NCBI GenBank assembly: GCA_903860995.1
Contig: CAIOSS010000908.1
Coordinates: 1 to 5,950 of the forward strand
Length of the DNA stretch: 5,950 bases
Source of the DNA: an uncultured delta proteobacterium
GTDB lineage: Bacteria; Myxococcota_A; Polyangia; Polyangiales; Ga0077539
Direction: 5' to 3'
A program made the position numbers and the translations under genes. Each line of letters starts with the position of its first letter. Position 1 is the stretch's first letter. The notes under the pieces were generated by a model. That model made no database searches and had not been told where the DNA came from. It saw only the letters and a program-made list of their open reading frames with translations. Of this stretch, positions 1-5,330 are shown in pieces.

Positions 1-1523
1 ACCTCGCGGTCGTACGCCACGATCGACGACCACACCTTCCCCTGCGCCGGAACTGCCGGTGTCTCCGGCTCCCCCCGTCGCCCCATCACCACCCGCACGG
101 CGTCGGTCGTTGGCGGCCGCTGCTGTCCGAAGAGAATCACCGTCGGCGTACCATGGCCCGGGATGTACGCTCCCGATGTGTCGACCACCTCGGTGAGGTC
201 GAGCCACGGCAGCACCTTCTCGACGAGCCCCTTGCCGAACTCCCGCTTGATGAAGCTGTTGGAGTTGATGAGTCCAACATACCCGTCGTCGACCGCCAGC
301 TTGAAGAAGCGCTCGGTGAACGGCGCTGCGAGTGCATAGTTCATCCGCGCGCTATCCGGATACCCCTTCCGGTACGTCTCCCGCAGCGCGGCGTCTCGGC
401 ACACGATGTACGGCGGATTCCCCACCACTGCGTGATACCGCTGTCGGAAGACGTGGTTCACCGCGGGCGGATCCACGAAGTCGAACGCGCGCGGCCCCCA
501 CGTGGCCTGCGCGTCGGCGTCGAGGGCGAGCTCCATCAGCGAGCGGTCCCCTTCGGCGCCGAGGAGCAGCGAGTCGGCCACCACCACGTTGCGCGTGAGC
601 GGCGGCAGCTCCGGCGCGTCGGCGATGCGCGTCACCCCGCACAGCTCGACGTACGCCAGCAGCAGCCGAAACCGCGCGATGGCCACCGCGTAGGGGTTGA
701 TGTCGCTGCCGTAGACGCGCCCGAGGGCGGCGAGGGCGACGTCGCGGAGGTCGTCCGCGGGCCGCGCCTCGCGCATCCACCCGACGACGCGCTGGAACGA
801 CCCCAGCAGGAAGTGCCCCGACCCGCAGGTGGGATCGATGACCCGCACCGCGGCGAGTCCGAACTCCGCGACGGAGGGGTCGAGGGTGCGGTCGAGGATG
901 AAGCGCTCGACGAAATCGGGCGTCTGGAGCAGGGCGTAGCGCTCGCGCACCTCGGCCGAGAGGTCTTGATAGAGGTCGCCGAGGAAGCGGGTGTCGGCGT
1001 CGTCGAAGCGCCAGGTGAGGGCGCCGGTGGCGTCGGCGTCGCGCAGCAGCGTGAAGAGCGCGAGCACGGCGGCGTGCGACGGACCGAGCTTCCACGCGGG
1101 GTTGCCCGATGGGCCGAGCAGGTCGCGGAGCACGGGCGCGTGGGCCACCTCGTTGAACACGGCTGCGAGGTAGTCGCGCGCGCCGAGGCCCGCGAACATC
1201 TCGTAGAACAGCCGCTCGCTGTCGGTGGCGTCTCCCCCCGCGAGGCGGCGCTGCGCGACGAGGCCGCGGTCTTCGAGCACGCGCACGAAGACGGCCGAGA
1301 GCACCCACGCGACGGCGATCTGGGTGAGGGTCTGGTCGGTCCACTCGGGGAGCGCCGCGGCGGTGCGCTTCTGGGCGCGCTCGTAGGACCACCGCTCGGC
1401 GAGCACCGCGGCCACGGCGGGCTCCTGCGCGCGCAGGCGCAGGTCGGGGAGGAGGGTCTTCTCGAGGTAGCCCGCGAGGGCCTGGGTGCGCGTGAGGGGC
1501 GCCTTGCGGCGGGGTCCGGCCAT
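1..1523 (-). CDS. pglX: BREX type 2 PglX-like N6-adenine DNA methyltransferase, N-terminal part (3' end beyond window)
   Basis: The minus-strand frame is open from the ATG at 1523 to the window edge (507 codons), so the C-terminal half or more is missing; PglX proteins are usually about 1200 residues. Seen: a helical N-terminal region with EDRGL at residues 84-88; RFLGDLYQDLS near 180; a segment ending FILDRTLDP near 215; SAM-binding motif I DPTCGSGHF at 230-238; a conserved GSDINPYAVAIARFRLL block near 270-285; catalytic motif IV NPPY at 369-372; and SGAYIPGHGTPTVILFG further on. Known: NPPY marks amino-methyltransferases of the Eco57I/type IIG group, and the LYQDLS/LLQTP.F/LDRTLDP series is, from memory, characteristic of BREX-2 PglX, which modifies host DNA at adenines during phage defence. 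The other BREX-2 genes would lie to the left. No Shine-Dalgarno is obvious. A type IIG restriction-modification enzyme is the main alternative; the methyltransferase call is near certain, the BREX-2 assignment likely. Confidence 0.85.
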   Translation of the reverse strand, partial: MAGPRRKAPLTRTQALAGYLEKTLLPDLRLRAQEPAVAAVLAERWSYERAQKRTAAALPEWTDQTLTQIAVAWVLSAVFVRVLEDRGLVAQRRLAGGDATDSERLFYEMFAGLGARDYLAAVFNEVAHAPVLRDLLGPSGNPAWKLGPSHAAVLALFTLLRDADATGALTWRFDDADTRFLGDLYQDLSAEVRERYALLQTPDFVERFILDRTLDPSVAEFGLAAVRVIDPTCGSGHFLLGSFQRVVGWMREARPADDLRDVALAALGRVYGSDINPYAVAIARFRLLLAYVELCGVTRIADAPELPPLTRNVVVADSLLLGAEGDRSLMELALDADAQATWGPRAFDFVDPPAVNHVFRQRYHAVVGNPPYIVCRDAALRETYRKGYPDSARMNYALAAPFTERFFKLAVDDGYVGLINSNSFIKREFGKGLVEKVLPWLDLTEVVDTSGAYIPGHGTPTVILFGQQRPPTTDAVRVVMGRRGEPETPAVPAQGKVWSSIVAYDRE

Positions 1524-1533
1524 GATGGCGCGG

Positions 1534-1563
1534 ACGGTACGCGCCGCGCGCGCCGGGTGTACA
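1534..1563 (-). promoter_or_regulatory. Possible promoter of the pglX-like gene
   Basis: On the minus strand, TGTACA (1563-1558; four of six matches to TTGACA) is followed after 18 bases by TACCGT (1539-1534, TANNNT type), which ends 10 bases before the ATG. A transcript from here would have a leader of only a few bases, consistent with the missing ribosome-binding site. This is motif matching only, in a very GC-rich region. Confidence 0.35.
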
Positions 1564-1607
1564 GAGGGCGCGACACGCGGCGAAGCGATGGGACCGTCGA
1601 GGATCGA

Positions 1608-1637
1608 TTGACGCCGCGAGCGCGGTGCCGTTAGCGT
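1608..1637 (+). promoter_or_regulatory. Promoter of the lipoprotein gene, leaderless geometry
   Basis: TTGACG (1608-1613; five of six matches to the sigma-70 -35 box), an 18-base spacer, then TAGCGT (1632-1637) as a -10 element. The -10 ends exactly six bases before the ATG at 1644, so transcription would start at or next to the start codon. There is no Shine-Dalgarno before 1644, as expected for a leaderless mRNA. It is the best promoter-like match in the window. Confidence 0.55.
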
Positions 1638-1643
1638 CCGCGC

Positions 1644-2525
1644 ATGGGGATGGGAATGCGGGGTTGGGGCGTCGTGGTGCTCGCCGTCACGGCGGGCGGT
1701 TGTCTCTTTCAAGTCGACGATCGTCGCGGCGGCGGCGGCGGCGGCGGCACGGTCTACCCGGACGCGGGCGGTGTCGTTGCGCCCGTCGATCCGCGGCCAC
1801 CGGCGGAGCGCGCGTGCCCGACCGGCGGCGTGCTGACCGCGCGGCTGTGGCGGGTGTACGCGACGCCGCGTCAGCCCGACGGATCGGTGTGGGACGGCCT
1901 GAGCGCCGGCAAGCAGGAGCTGCTCTGCCGCGTGACGGGTCAGGCGGTGCGCGCGGCCGTCCGCTATGGGCTCAACGAATGGGTACCGGGGAGCGGCACG
2001 ACCTTCGACCAGTATGCCGGGTCGAGATTCCAGAGCATCGTCGCGGAGCAGTGCGGCGTCGGCTTGAACTGGTTGCAGGAGCAATACGAGGGGCCGGACC
2101 TGTTCGCGCTGGGATCCGCGCCCGGGGCGGTGCCCTTCCAGAGCCTGGCGGAGCAGGACACCTGGCAGGCCCCTCGGGTCGCAGCCTCGTGGAGCAACGC
2201 GGTGTGGCGGGTTCCGTGCGGCGACGTCTCGACCACGGTGTCGTACGAGGTCCGCGACGAAGACCTCGCGTTCGACGACCAGGTCGAAACCACGACGAGC
2301 TTCGCGCCGGGCGCCGCTCCTCCGCAGGCGCTTTGCAACGGGTGGGGCTGGCTCGAGGGACGAGAAGGGCTCGTCGGCACGCTCGTCCGCTTCGATGTCT
2401 CCCAGGCGACGCAGGCGTGCGAGGGGCTCTTCGCAAACTCGTTCCGCGAGCTGGTGATCCCGCCGACCCCGCTGCTCCCCGAGCCGCCCGGCGGTCCCAC
2501 CGCGGCGGGCAACGGCGGCCCGTGA
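1644..2525 (+). CDS. Secreted lipoprotein of unknown function, possibly with a C2-like domain
   Basis: 293 residues. Seen: a short positive N-terminus, a hydrophobic stretch (about residues 8-17) and Gly-Gly-Cys with Cys20 as the likely lipidated residue; then a linker with seven consecutive GGC glycine codons (residues 29-35) and a Pro-rich tail from about 275. Six more cysteines (58, 95, 137, 192, 231, 259) could form disulfides after export. Residues 68-85 (LWRVYATPRQPDGSVWDG) and 150-215 (GPDLF, then W183, then RDEDLAFDD at 204-212) resemble the start and the acidic-loop end of a C2 beta-sandwich; this is inference. In-frame ATGs exist at 1644, 1650 and 1656. I chose 1644 because a promoter sits at leaderless distance; 1656 would also leave a workable signal peptide. 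G+C-rich third positions support coding. It is divergent from the methyltransferase and convergent with vapC, so its role cannot be inferred from context. Confidence 0.8.
   Translation: MGMGMRGWGVVVLAVTAGGCLFQVDDRRGGGGGGGTVYPDAGGVVAPVDPRPPAERACPTGGVLTARLWRVYATPRQPDGSVWDGLSAGKQELLCRVTGQAVRAAVRYGLNEWVPGSGTTFDQYAGSRFQSIVAEQCGVGLNWLQEQYEGPDLFALGSAPGAVPFQSLAEQDTWQAPRVAASWSNAVWRVPCGDVSTTVSYEVRDEDLAFDDQVETTTSFAPGAAPPQALCNGWGWLEGREGLVGTLVRFDVSQATQACEGLFANSFRELVIPPTPLLPEPPGGPTAAGNGGP
1728..1748 (+). repeat. (GGC)7 trinucleotide repeat coding a polyglycine linker
   Basis: Seven perfect GGC codons just after the lipobox of the lipoprotein. Slippage here would change linker length by whole residues and not shift the frame. 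The likely role is a flexible tether between membrane anchor and folded domain. Confidence 0.8.
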
Positions 2526-2575
2526 CGGATCGTTGATCGCGGCACCGGGCCAGGCGCGTCACAGTTCAACGGTAC

Positions 2576-2623
2576 AGCCCCGACGACGGTCGCTCTTCTC
2601 GCGACTCGCGGTTGGCCGGGGCT
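2576..2623. terminator. Possible hairpin between convergent genes
   Basis: AGCCCCG (2576-2582) and CGGGGCT (2617-2623) form a perfect 7-bp inverted repeat. Inside it GTCGC (2589-2593) and GCGAC (2601-2605) pair around a 7-base loop. It lies between the convergent ends of the lipoprotein gene (stop 2523-2525) and vapC (stop 2693-2691), where a bidirectional terminator would be expected. There is no T-run on either side and the outer loop is long, so support is weak. I see nothing else in the 165-base spacer. Confidence 0.25.
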
Positions 2624-2690
2624 CCTCCTTGACGCACCCAACCACGTGAAGTGGGCTACCCGCCCCCTCCGACAGCCCCCCCGTCCTCGT

Positions 2691-3074
2691 TCATGCTGCG
2701 GCCCACAACAGGGGAACATCGTAGGGGCGGAGGGCTTCGTCCAACGTCACCAGGGTCAACCCCTCCGTTCGGGCCTGGGCGACGAGGAGCCGGTCGAACG
2801 GGTCGCGGTGGTGCATCGGAAGGCCCGCGGCCTCGATGACGTGGTCCATTTCGATGGGCAGGACCCGCGCCCGGAGCTCACGGGCGGCTTCGTCCACCAA
2901 TGCCGGGACTCCCGCGTTCAGCGGCAGCTTGCCCATGGCGTGCTTGATGCCGACCTCCCAGATGCTGGCGACCGATAGCACGATCTCAGTGGCATCCACG
3001 ATGGCGGACCTCACCGTTGGGCTCACACGCTCAGGACTCCCGAGGGACCACAGCCAGATGTGCGTGTCGAGCAA
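2691..3074 (-). CDS. vapC: VapC-family PIN-domain toxin
   Basis: 127 residues from a TTG start. Known: PIN-domain toxins of type II toxin-antitoxin pairs are Mg-dependent ribonucleases that act on tRNA or other RNA unless bound by the antitoxin. Seen: LDTHIWLW at the start (Asp3), SIWEVGIK (Glu40), HHRDPFDRLLVAQA (Asp91/Asp94) and TLDEAL (Asp112), which are the acidic positions of the VapC active site in their normal order. TTG at 3074 is chosen because GGGGAG lies seven bases upstream and the protein then begins in the usual VapC way; no ATG or GTG exists in this frame after the antitoxin stop. Oddly, an ATG at 3111 overlaps that stop (ATGA) but is in a different frame from the toxin, separated by a run of four G. 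Either the TTG is real or a one-base insertion has split the original start from its gene. Family call very secure; start less so. Confidence 0.9.
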   Translation of the reverse strand: MLDTHIWLWSLGSPERVSPTVRSAIVDATEIVLSVASIWEVGIKHAMGKLPLNAGVPALVDEAARELRARVLPIEMDHVIEAAGLPMHHRDPFDRLLVAQARTEGLTLVTLDEALRPYDVPLLWAAA

Positions 3075-3107
3075 CAGGCGGCTCCCCTGGGCCCTCCGAG
3101 AACGCCG

Positions 3108-3335
3108 TCATCCTCGCCCTCGAAGTACCGTTGGACCTCCGGGGGGCAGGGGAGCGTCGAAGTCCTCGGGCACGGTGAACTGGCCCGCGAGGGTGCCCAA
3201 CCGACGGGCTGGTGTCGCCACGTTCTCCGGTCGTGACCGGGCCTTGAGGAACTCCACGAAGTCCAACACCTCCGCCTGCTTCTCGGGCGGCAGGGCGGCG
3301 GTGATCTCTGCGACGCGGTTGGCGATGGAGTTCAT
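3108..3335 (-). CDS. vapB: VapB-type antitoxin, DUF2281-like
   Basis: 75 residues, directly upstream of the PIN toxin on the same strand. Seen: an N-terminal helix, then LPPEKQAEVLDFVEFLKAR (about residues 15-33), a basic stretch, and a C-terminal segment VPEDFDAPLP near 54-63. Known: 'LP.EKQ.EVLDFVEFLK' with a terminal 'DFD.PLP' is typical of DUF2281-family antitoxins that pair with PIN toxins; the C-terminal part normally wraps over the toxin active site. Antitoxin-first order and the 33-base gap to the toxin start fit a VapBC operon, probably autoregulated by the complex (known for the family, not visible here). The ATG at 3335 has no clear Shine-Dalgarno; a TAGCGT -10-like hexamer lies at 3375-3370, 34 bases upstream. 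The stop TGA overlaps an ATG (ATGA). Confidence 0.85.
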   Translation of the reverse strand: MNSIANRVAEITAALPPEKQAEVLDFVEFLKARSRPENVATPARRLGTLAGQFTVPEDFDAPLPPGGPTVLRGRG

Positions 3336-3372
3336 GGGTTGGCCGTCTTCTCGGCGCCTTTCTCCGGCAACG

Positions 3373-3513
3373 CTAGCACGCGGTCGAGCCTCGCCGGGAG
3401 CGGTTCAGGGGGCGGCGGACACCGTGAAACCAGATCACCTCGCCGTTCGTGGCGCACCGGAACGGGAAGTGAAATCCGCGGTAGTCGTCTGGGCTCTCGG
3501 TGTAGCCGTAGCC
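3373..3513 (-). other. Coding-like fragment, 46 codons, no start codon
   Basis: Between TAG (3516-3514) and TAG (3375-3373) the minus strand reads a protein-like stretch beginning GYGYTESPDDYRGFHFPF and continuing through NGEVIWFHGVRRPL. It is rich in aromatic residues that would be unusual in random GC-rich frames, and most third positions are G or C. There is no ATG, GTG or TTG that would make it a gene, and an in-frame stop stands just upstream, so I read it as the remains of a gene end. I do not recognise the family. Confidence 0.3.
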
Positions 3514-3521
3514 CTACTGCG

Positions 3522-3792
3522 TCACCCTTCGCCGCGGTGCCGGTTCTCCACCCACGCGCGCGGCACGTCCATGCGCTGCGCCGGCGAGTACATCGGCACC
3601 GGCAGCGGCCCGACCGCGCCCCCGTCGACCGCCACCCCGACGCCCTCCCCAAACCGCGGCACCACCAGGAACACCGCCGGCCCATCGTCCCTCCGCGCCG
3701 CGTCGAGCAGCCCCTGGAGCAGCGCCCCGAGGCCGAAGCGCGCAGCCGCGCCCAGTCGCGCCCGGACGGCCCTTCGCGGTCGGCGCGGTGGT
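3522..3792 (-). pseudogene. Uncharacterised gene remnant downstream of the minus-strand Uma2 gene
   Basis: Right after the Uma2 stop the minus strand stays open and coding-like to TGA at 3524-3522. The readable part runs from FGLGALLQGLLDAARRDDG near 3735 through VFLVVPRFGEGVGVAV to MDVPRAWVENRHRGEG at the end, with G or C at nearly all third positions. The only in-frame starts are late (GTG at 3674 gives 50 residues). Upstream, another frame of the same strand (about 3810-3740, containing EGPSGRDWARLRAS) looks more coding-like, so one frameshift near 3740 may have broken a longer gene. Family not recognised. An annotation that leaves 3336-3792 empty would miss this and the fragment at 3373-3513. 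Confidence 0.35.
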
Positions 3793-4395
3793 TCAGCCGC
3801 CCGGCCGCCCGCTCGGATCGGTCGGTTCCAGCGCGATGCCGCGGTACACCCGGTCGACGTCGAGGACGCCGCCGAGCGAGGCCACCGCTACGGACTCCCC
3901 CTCACTGGCCTCGCTCATCACCCAGCGCCCGGCCGCGTCGCGCGAGTACACCTCGATGTGCCGGTCGTGTTGCGACACGAGCACGTAGTCCCGCAGCGAC
4001 TCCAGCGCGCGGTAGTGCCGAAACTTCCCGACGCGATCCCAACGCTCGGTGGAGTCGGAGAGCACCTCGACGATCACCAGCGGGTTGGTGACCGCGTTCG
4101 GGTCCTCGTCATCGCGGGAGGGCTCCCCGCACACGACCACCGCATCGGCATAGCTCGCGAGCTTCGTCTTCGGCACGCGCAGCTTGAGGTCCGACGAGTG
4201 CGCGACGCACGGGCGGTCCCCGATCAGCGCGTCGAGGGCGGCGATCATCCGACCCGAGAGGCCGCTGTGCGTCGGCGTTCCGCCGGCCATCGCGTAGACC
4301 TGCCCGTCGAGCCACTCGTGCTTCTGATCGGTCGCCCGCTCGATCGCGAGGTACTCTGAGTAGGTCGTGCTGGGGTTGGTCGCCGGGTCGCCCAT
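3793..4395 (-). CDS. Uma2-family (DUF820) putative PD-(D/E)XK nuclease
   Basis: 200 residues. Seen: HEWLDGQVYAMAGGTPTHS at about 26-44 (Glu27, Asp30, His43), SYADAVVV (Asp84), NPLVIVEVLSDST (Glu110) and DRVGKFRHYR (Lys124), followed by a beta-rich end with DVDRVYRGI. Known: this order, with Asp, Glu and Lys forming the restriction-endonuclease-like site, defines Uma2/DUF820; the biological role is poorly established. The family usually has Pro before the first Asp; here it is Ala83, but all acidic and lysine positions are kept. Start: the frame is open upstream to 4596, but ATG at 4395 has GGAG five bases upstream (4404-4401) and the protein then begins like other family members, so the longer reading is rejected. 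It diverges from a second Uma2 gene across 152 bases. Family call secure, activity not shown. Confidence 0.88.
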   Translation of the reverse strand: MGDPATNPSTTYSEYLAIERATDQKHEWLDGQVYAMAGGTPTHSGLSGRMIAALDALIGDRPCVAHSSDLKLRVPKTKLASYADAVVVCGEPSRDDEDPNAVTNPLVIVEVLSDSTERWDRVGKFRHYRALESLRDYVLVSQHDRHIEVYSRDAAGRWVMSEASEGESVAVASLGGVLDVDRVYRGIALEPTDPSGRPGG

Positions 4396-4511
4396 CGTCG
4401 CTCCGTCGCGCCGACGATGCCACAGCCGGGCCTCGTCCGTCGCGGCCGGCCCCCGGCGTGCCCGAGTCGCGACGGATCTCCCGAGGGTCGTCATCGCGCG
4501 GGTGGCTGAAT

Positions 4512-4541
4512 TTGCCCCGATCGAGGTGACAGGCGCATGGT
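4512..4541 (+). promoter_or_regulatory. Possible promoter of the plus-strand Uma2 gene
   Basis: TTGCCC (4512-4517; four of six to TTGACA), an 18-base spacer and CATGGT (4536-4541, two of the three key -10 positions) end six bases before the GTG at 4548. The geometry matches that of the lipoprotein promoter exactly, but both hexamers are weak. The surrounding 152-base divergent spacer (4396-4547) holds nothing else I can support. Confidence 0.3.
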
Positions 4542-4547
4542 CGCGAG

Positions 4548-5165
4548 GTGACCTTCGACCCGCTCCACCTGCCACGTCCACGCGTGCCCGCAGCACCTGC
4601 GACAGTCGCTGAATGGCTCGCGATCCCCGAGGAGCAGCGGGCCGAGCTGATCGACGGTCGCATCGTCCGTCACGCGATGCCGGGGCCTCGTCACGGCATC
4701 GTGCAGCTCGGCATCGGCCAGGCCCTCGGCCCCTACAGCCGTCGTCCCGGCGACGCCGATCGCCCCGGTGGATGGTGGATCTCGCAGGAGGTCGACATGC
4801 TCCTCGCCGGGATGGGCTGCCGCCCCGACCTCCTCGGATGGCAGCGCGACCAGCACCCGCGGCTACCCGCGCCCGACGCGCGGGGCGTGGTGACTGACGT
4901 ACCCGAATGGATCTGCGAGGTGCTCTCGCCCTCGACCGCGGGCCTCGACATGGGGGCGAAGCGCAGCGGGTATCACCGCGCCGGGGTGCTCTGGTACTGG
5001 CTGGCCGATCCGATCCACCGGACGCTCACGGTGCTGCGCCGCACCGAGCCCGACTACCTCATCGTGCTCGTGGCGAGCGTCGGCGAGCGGGTGCGGGCCG
5101 AGCCCTTCGGCGCCGTCGAGATCGACGTCGGCGAGCTCTTCGACTTCGGCGACGAGACCGCCTGA
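4548..5165 (+). CDS. Uma2-family (DUF820) putative nuclease, second copy
   Basis: 205 residues from a GTG start. Seen: TVAEWLAIPEEQRAELIDGRI at 19-39 (Glu33, Asp36), PGPRHGIVQLGIGQAL (His49), QEVDM near 80-84, CRPDLLGW (Asp94), PEWICEVLSPSTAGLD (Glu124), GAKRSGYHRAGVLWYWLADP (Lys138). These are the conserved Asp, Glu and Lys positions of the Uma2 PD-(D/E)XK fold in order, so the site looks intact. GTG 4548 is chosen because it gives the full N-terminus and no ATG lies in frame before residue 44; there is no Shine-Dalgarno, and a start-proximal promoter-like pair is present. Sequence identity with the divergent Uma2 gene is low outside the motifs, and this copy belongs to the variant with 'PDL.GW' rather than 'YADAVVV', so they are not a recent duplication. 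Function in the cell unknown. Confidence 0.87.
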   Translation: MTFDPLHLPRPRVPAAPATVAEWLAIPEEQRAELIDGRIVRHAMPGPRHGIVQLGIGQALGPYSRRPGDADRPGGWWISQEVDMLLAGMGCRPDLLGWQRDQHPRLPAPDARGVVTDVPEWICEVLSPSTAGLDMGAKRSGYHRAGVLWYWLADPIHRTLTVLRRTEPDYLIVLVASVGERVRAEPFGAVEIDVGELFDFGDETA

Positions 5166-5225
5166 CGCACCGGCCCGTCGCGGTGGTTCGCTGGATTCGC
5201 TCCCGTCCGGCGGACCGTCTCGCGG

Positions 5226-5231
5226 TAGAGT
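5226..5231 (+). promoter_or_regulatory. -10 element (TAGAGT) at leaderless distance from the next start
   Basis: TAGAGT fits TANNNT and ends six bases before ATG 5238, the same distance as at the lipoprotein gene. No convincing -35 is seen 17-19 bases upstream. It supports 5238 over the internal ATG at 5280 as the start of the following gene. Confidence 0.35.
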
Positions 5232-5237
5232 TCGACG

Positions 5238-5327
5238 ATGCGCGCGGTCAGCACGTTTCGCGAACGCGATCGACGGGATATGCCGGCCTACTCCCTACGG
5301 GAGGCCGCGCACTATCTTCGGCTGCCC
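5238..5327 (+). CDS. Truncated N-terminus of a helix-turn-helix/DUF433-like protein
   Basis: Thirty codons from ATG 5238 read to ...YSLREAAHYLRLP (residues 18-30), after which the frame enters unrelated sequence and stops at 5367-5369. Known: 'YSL.EAA.YL..P' followed by a recognition helix is the typical opening of DUF433-type and MerR-like small DNA-binding proteins, several of which are antitoxins; here the recognition helix and everything after it are missing. A second in-frame ATG at 5280 would start two residues before this motif and is a possible true start; 5238 is preferred because of TAGAGT six bases upstream. The gene is cut by the junction at 5321-5330, not by a point mutation. The family guess rests on one motif. 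Confidence 0.5.
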
Positions 5328-5330
5328 AGC
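5321..5330. other. Junction between two unrelated sequences
   Basis: Left of this interval the plus strand codes the helix-turn-helix start; right of it the minus strand codes a ZnuA-like protein. Both lose homology here, in opposite directions. The shared bases around GCTGCCCAGC make the exact breakpoint ambiguous by a few bases. G+C and codon use change at the same place. There is no inverted repeat, tRNA or transposase that would explain an insertion. Confidence 0.75.

Noticed and set aside
153..1634. Plus-strand open frame of 493 codons across the methyltransferase
   Set aside because: It is the antisense of the pglX frame. Its translation is rich in Arg, Glu and Val with no domain, whereas the minus strand shows methyltransferase motifs in order.
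2643..2660. Short inverted repeats CCAC-GTGG and GGG-CCC near the vapC end
   Set aside because: Stems of three to four bases only, expected by chance; not a convincing terminator.
2836..4359. Plus-strand open frame of 507 codons over vapBC and Uma2
   Set aside because: It runs antisense through three recognised genes and the remnant between them. Long stop-free antisense frames are expected at this G+C.
4537..4551. Tiny ORF ATGGTCGCGAGGTGA overlapping the Uma2 GTG start
   Set aside because: Four codons with no ribosome-binding site; overlap with GTGA can arise by chance and a leader-peptide role has no other support.
4396..4596. N-terminal extension of the minus-strand Uma2 gene to 4596
   Set aside because: The extra 67 residues are Arg/Ala-rich and unlike the family, while ATG 4395 has GGAG at five bases.
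5258..5269. Inverted repeat TCGCG-AA-CGCGA near the helix-turn-helix gene start
   Set aside because: It lies within codons 8-11 of the gene and uses common GC-rich words; no second copy or operator context.
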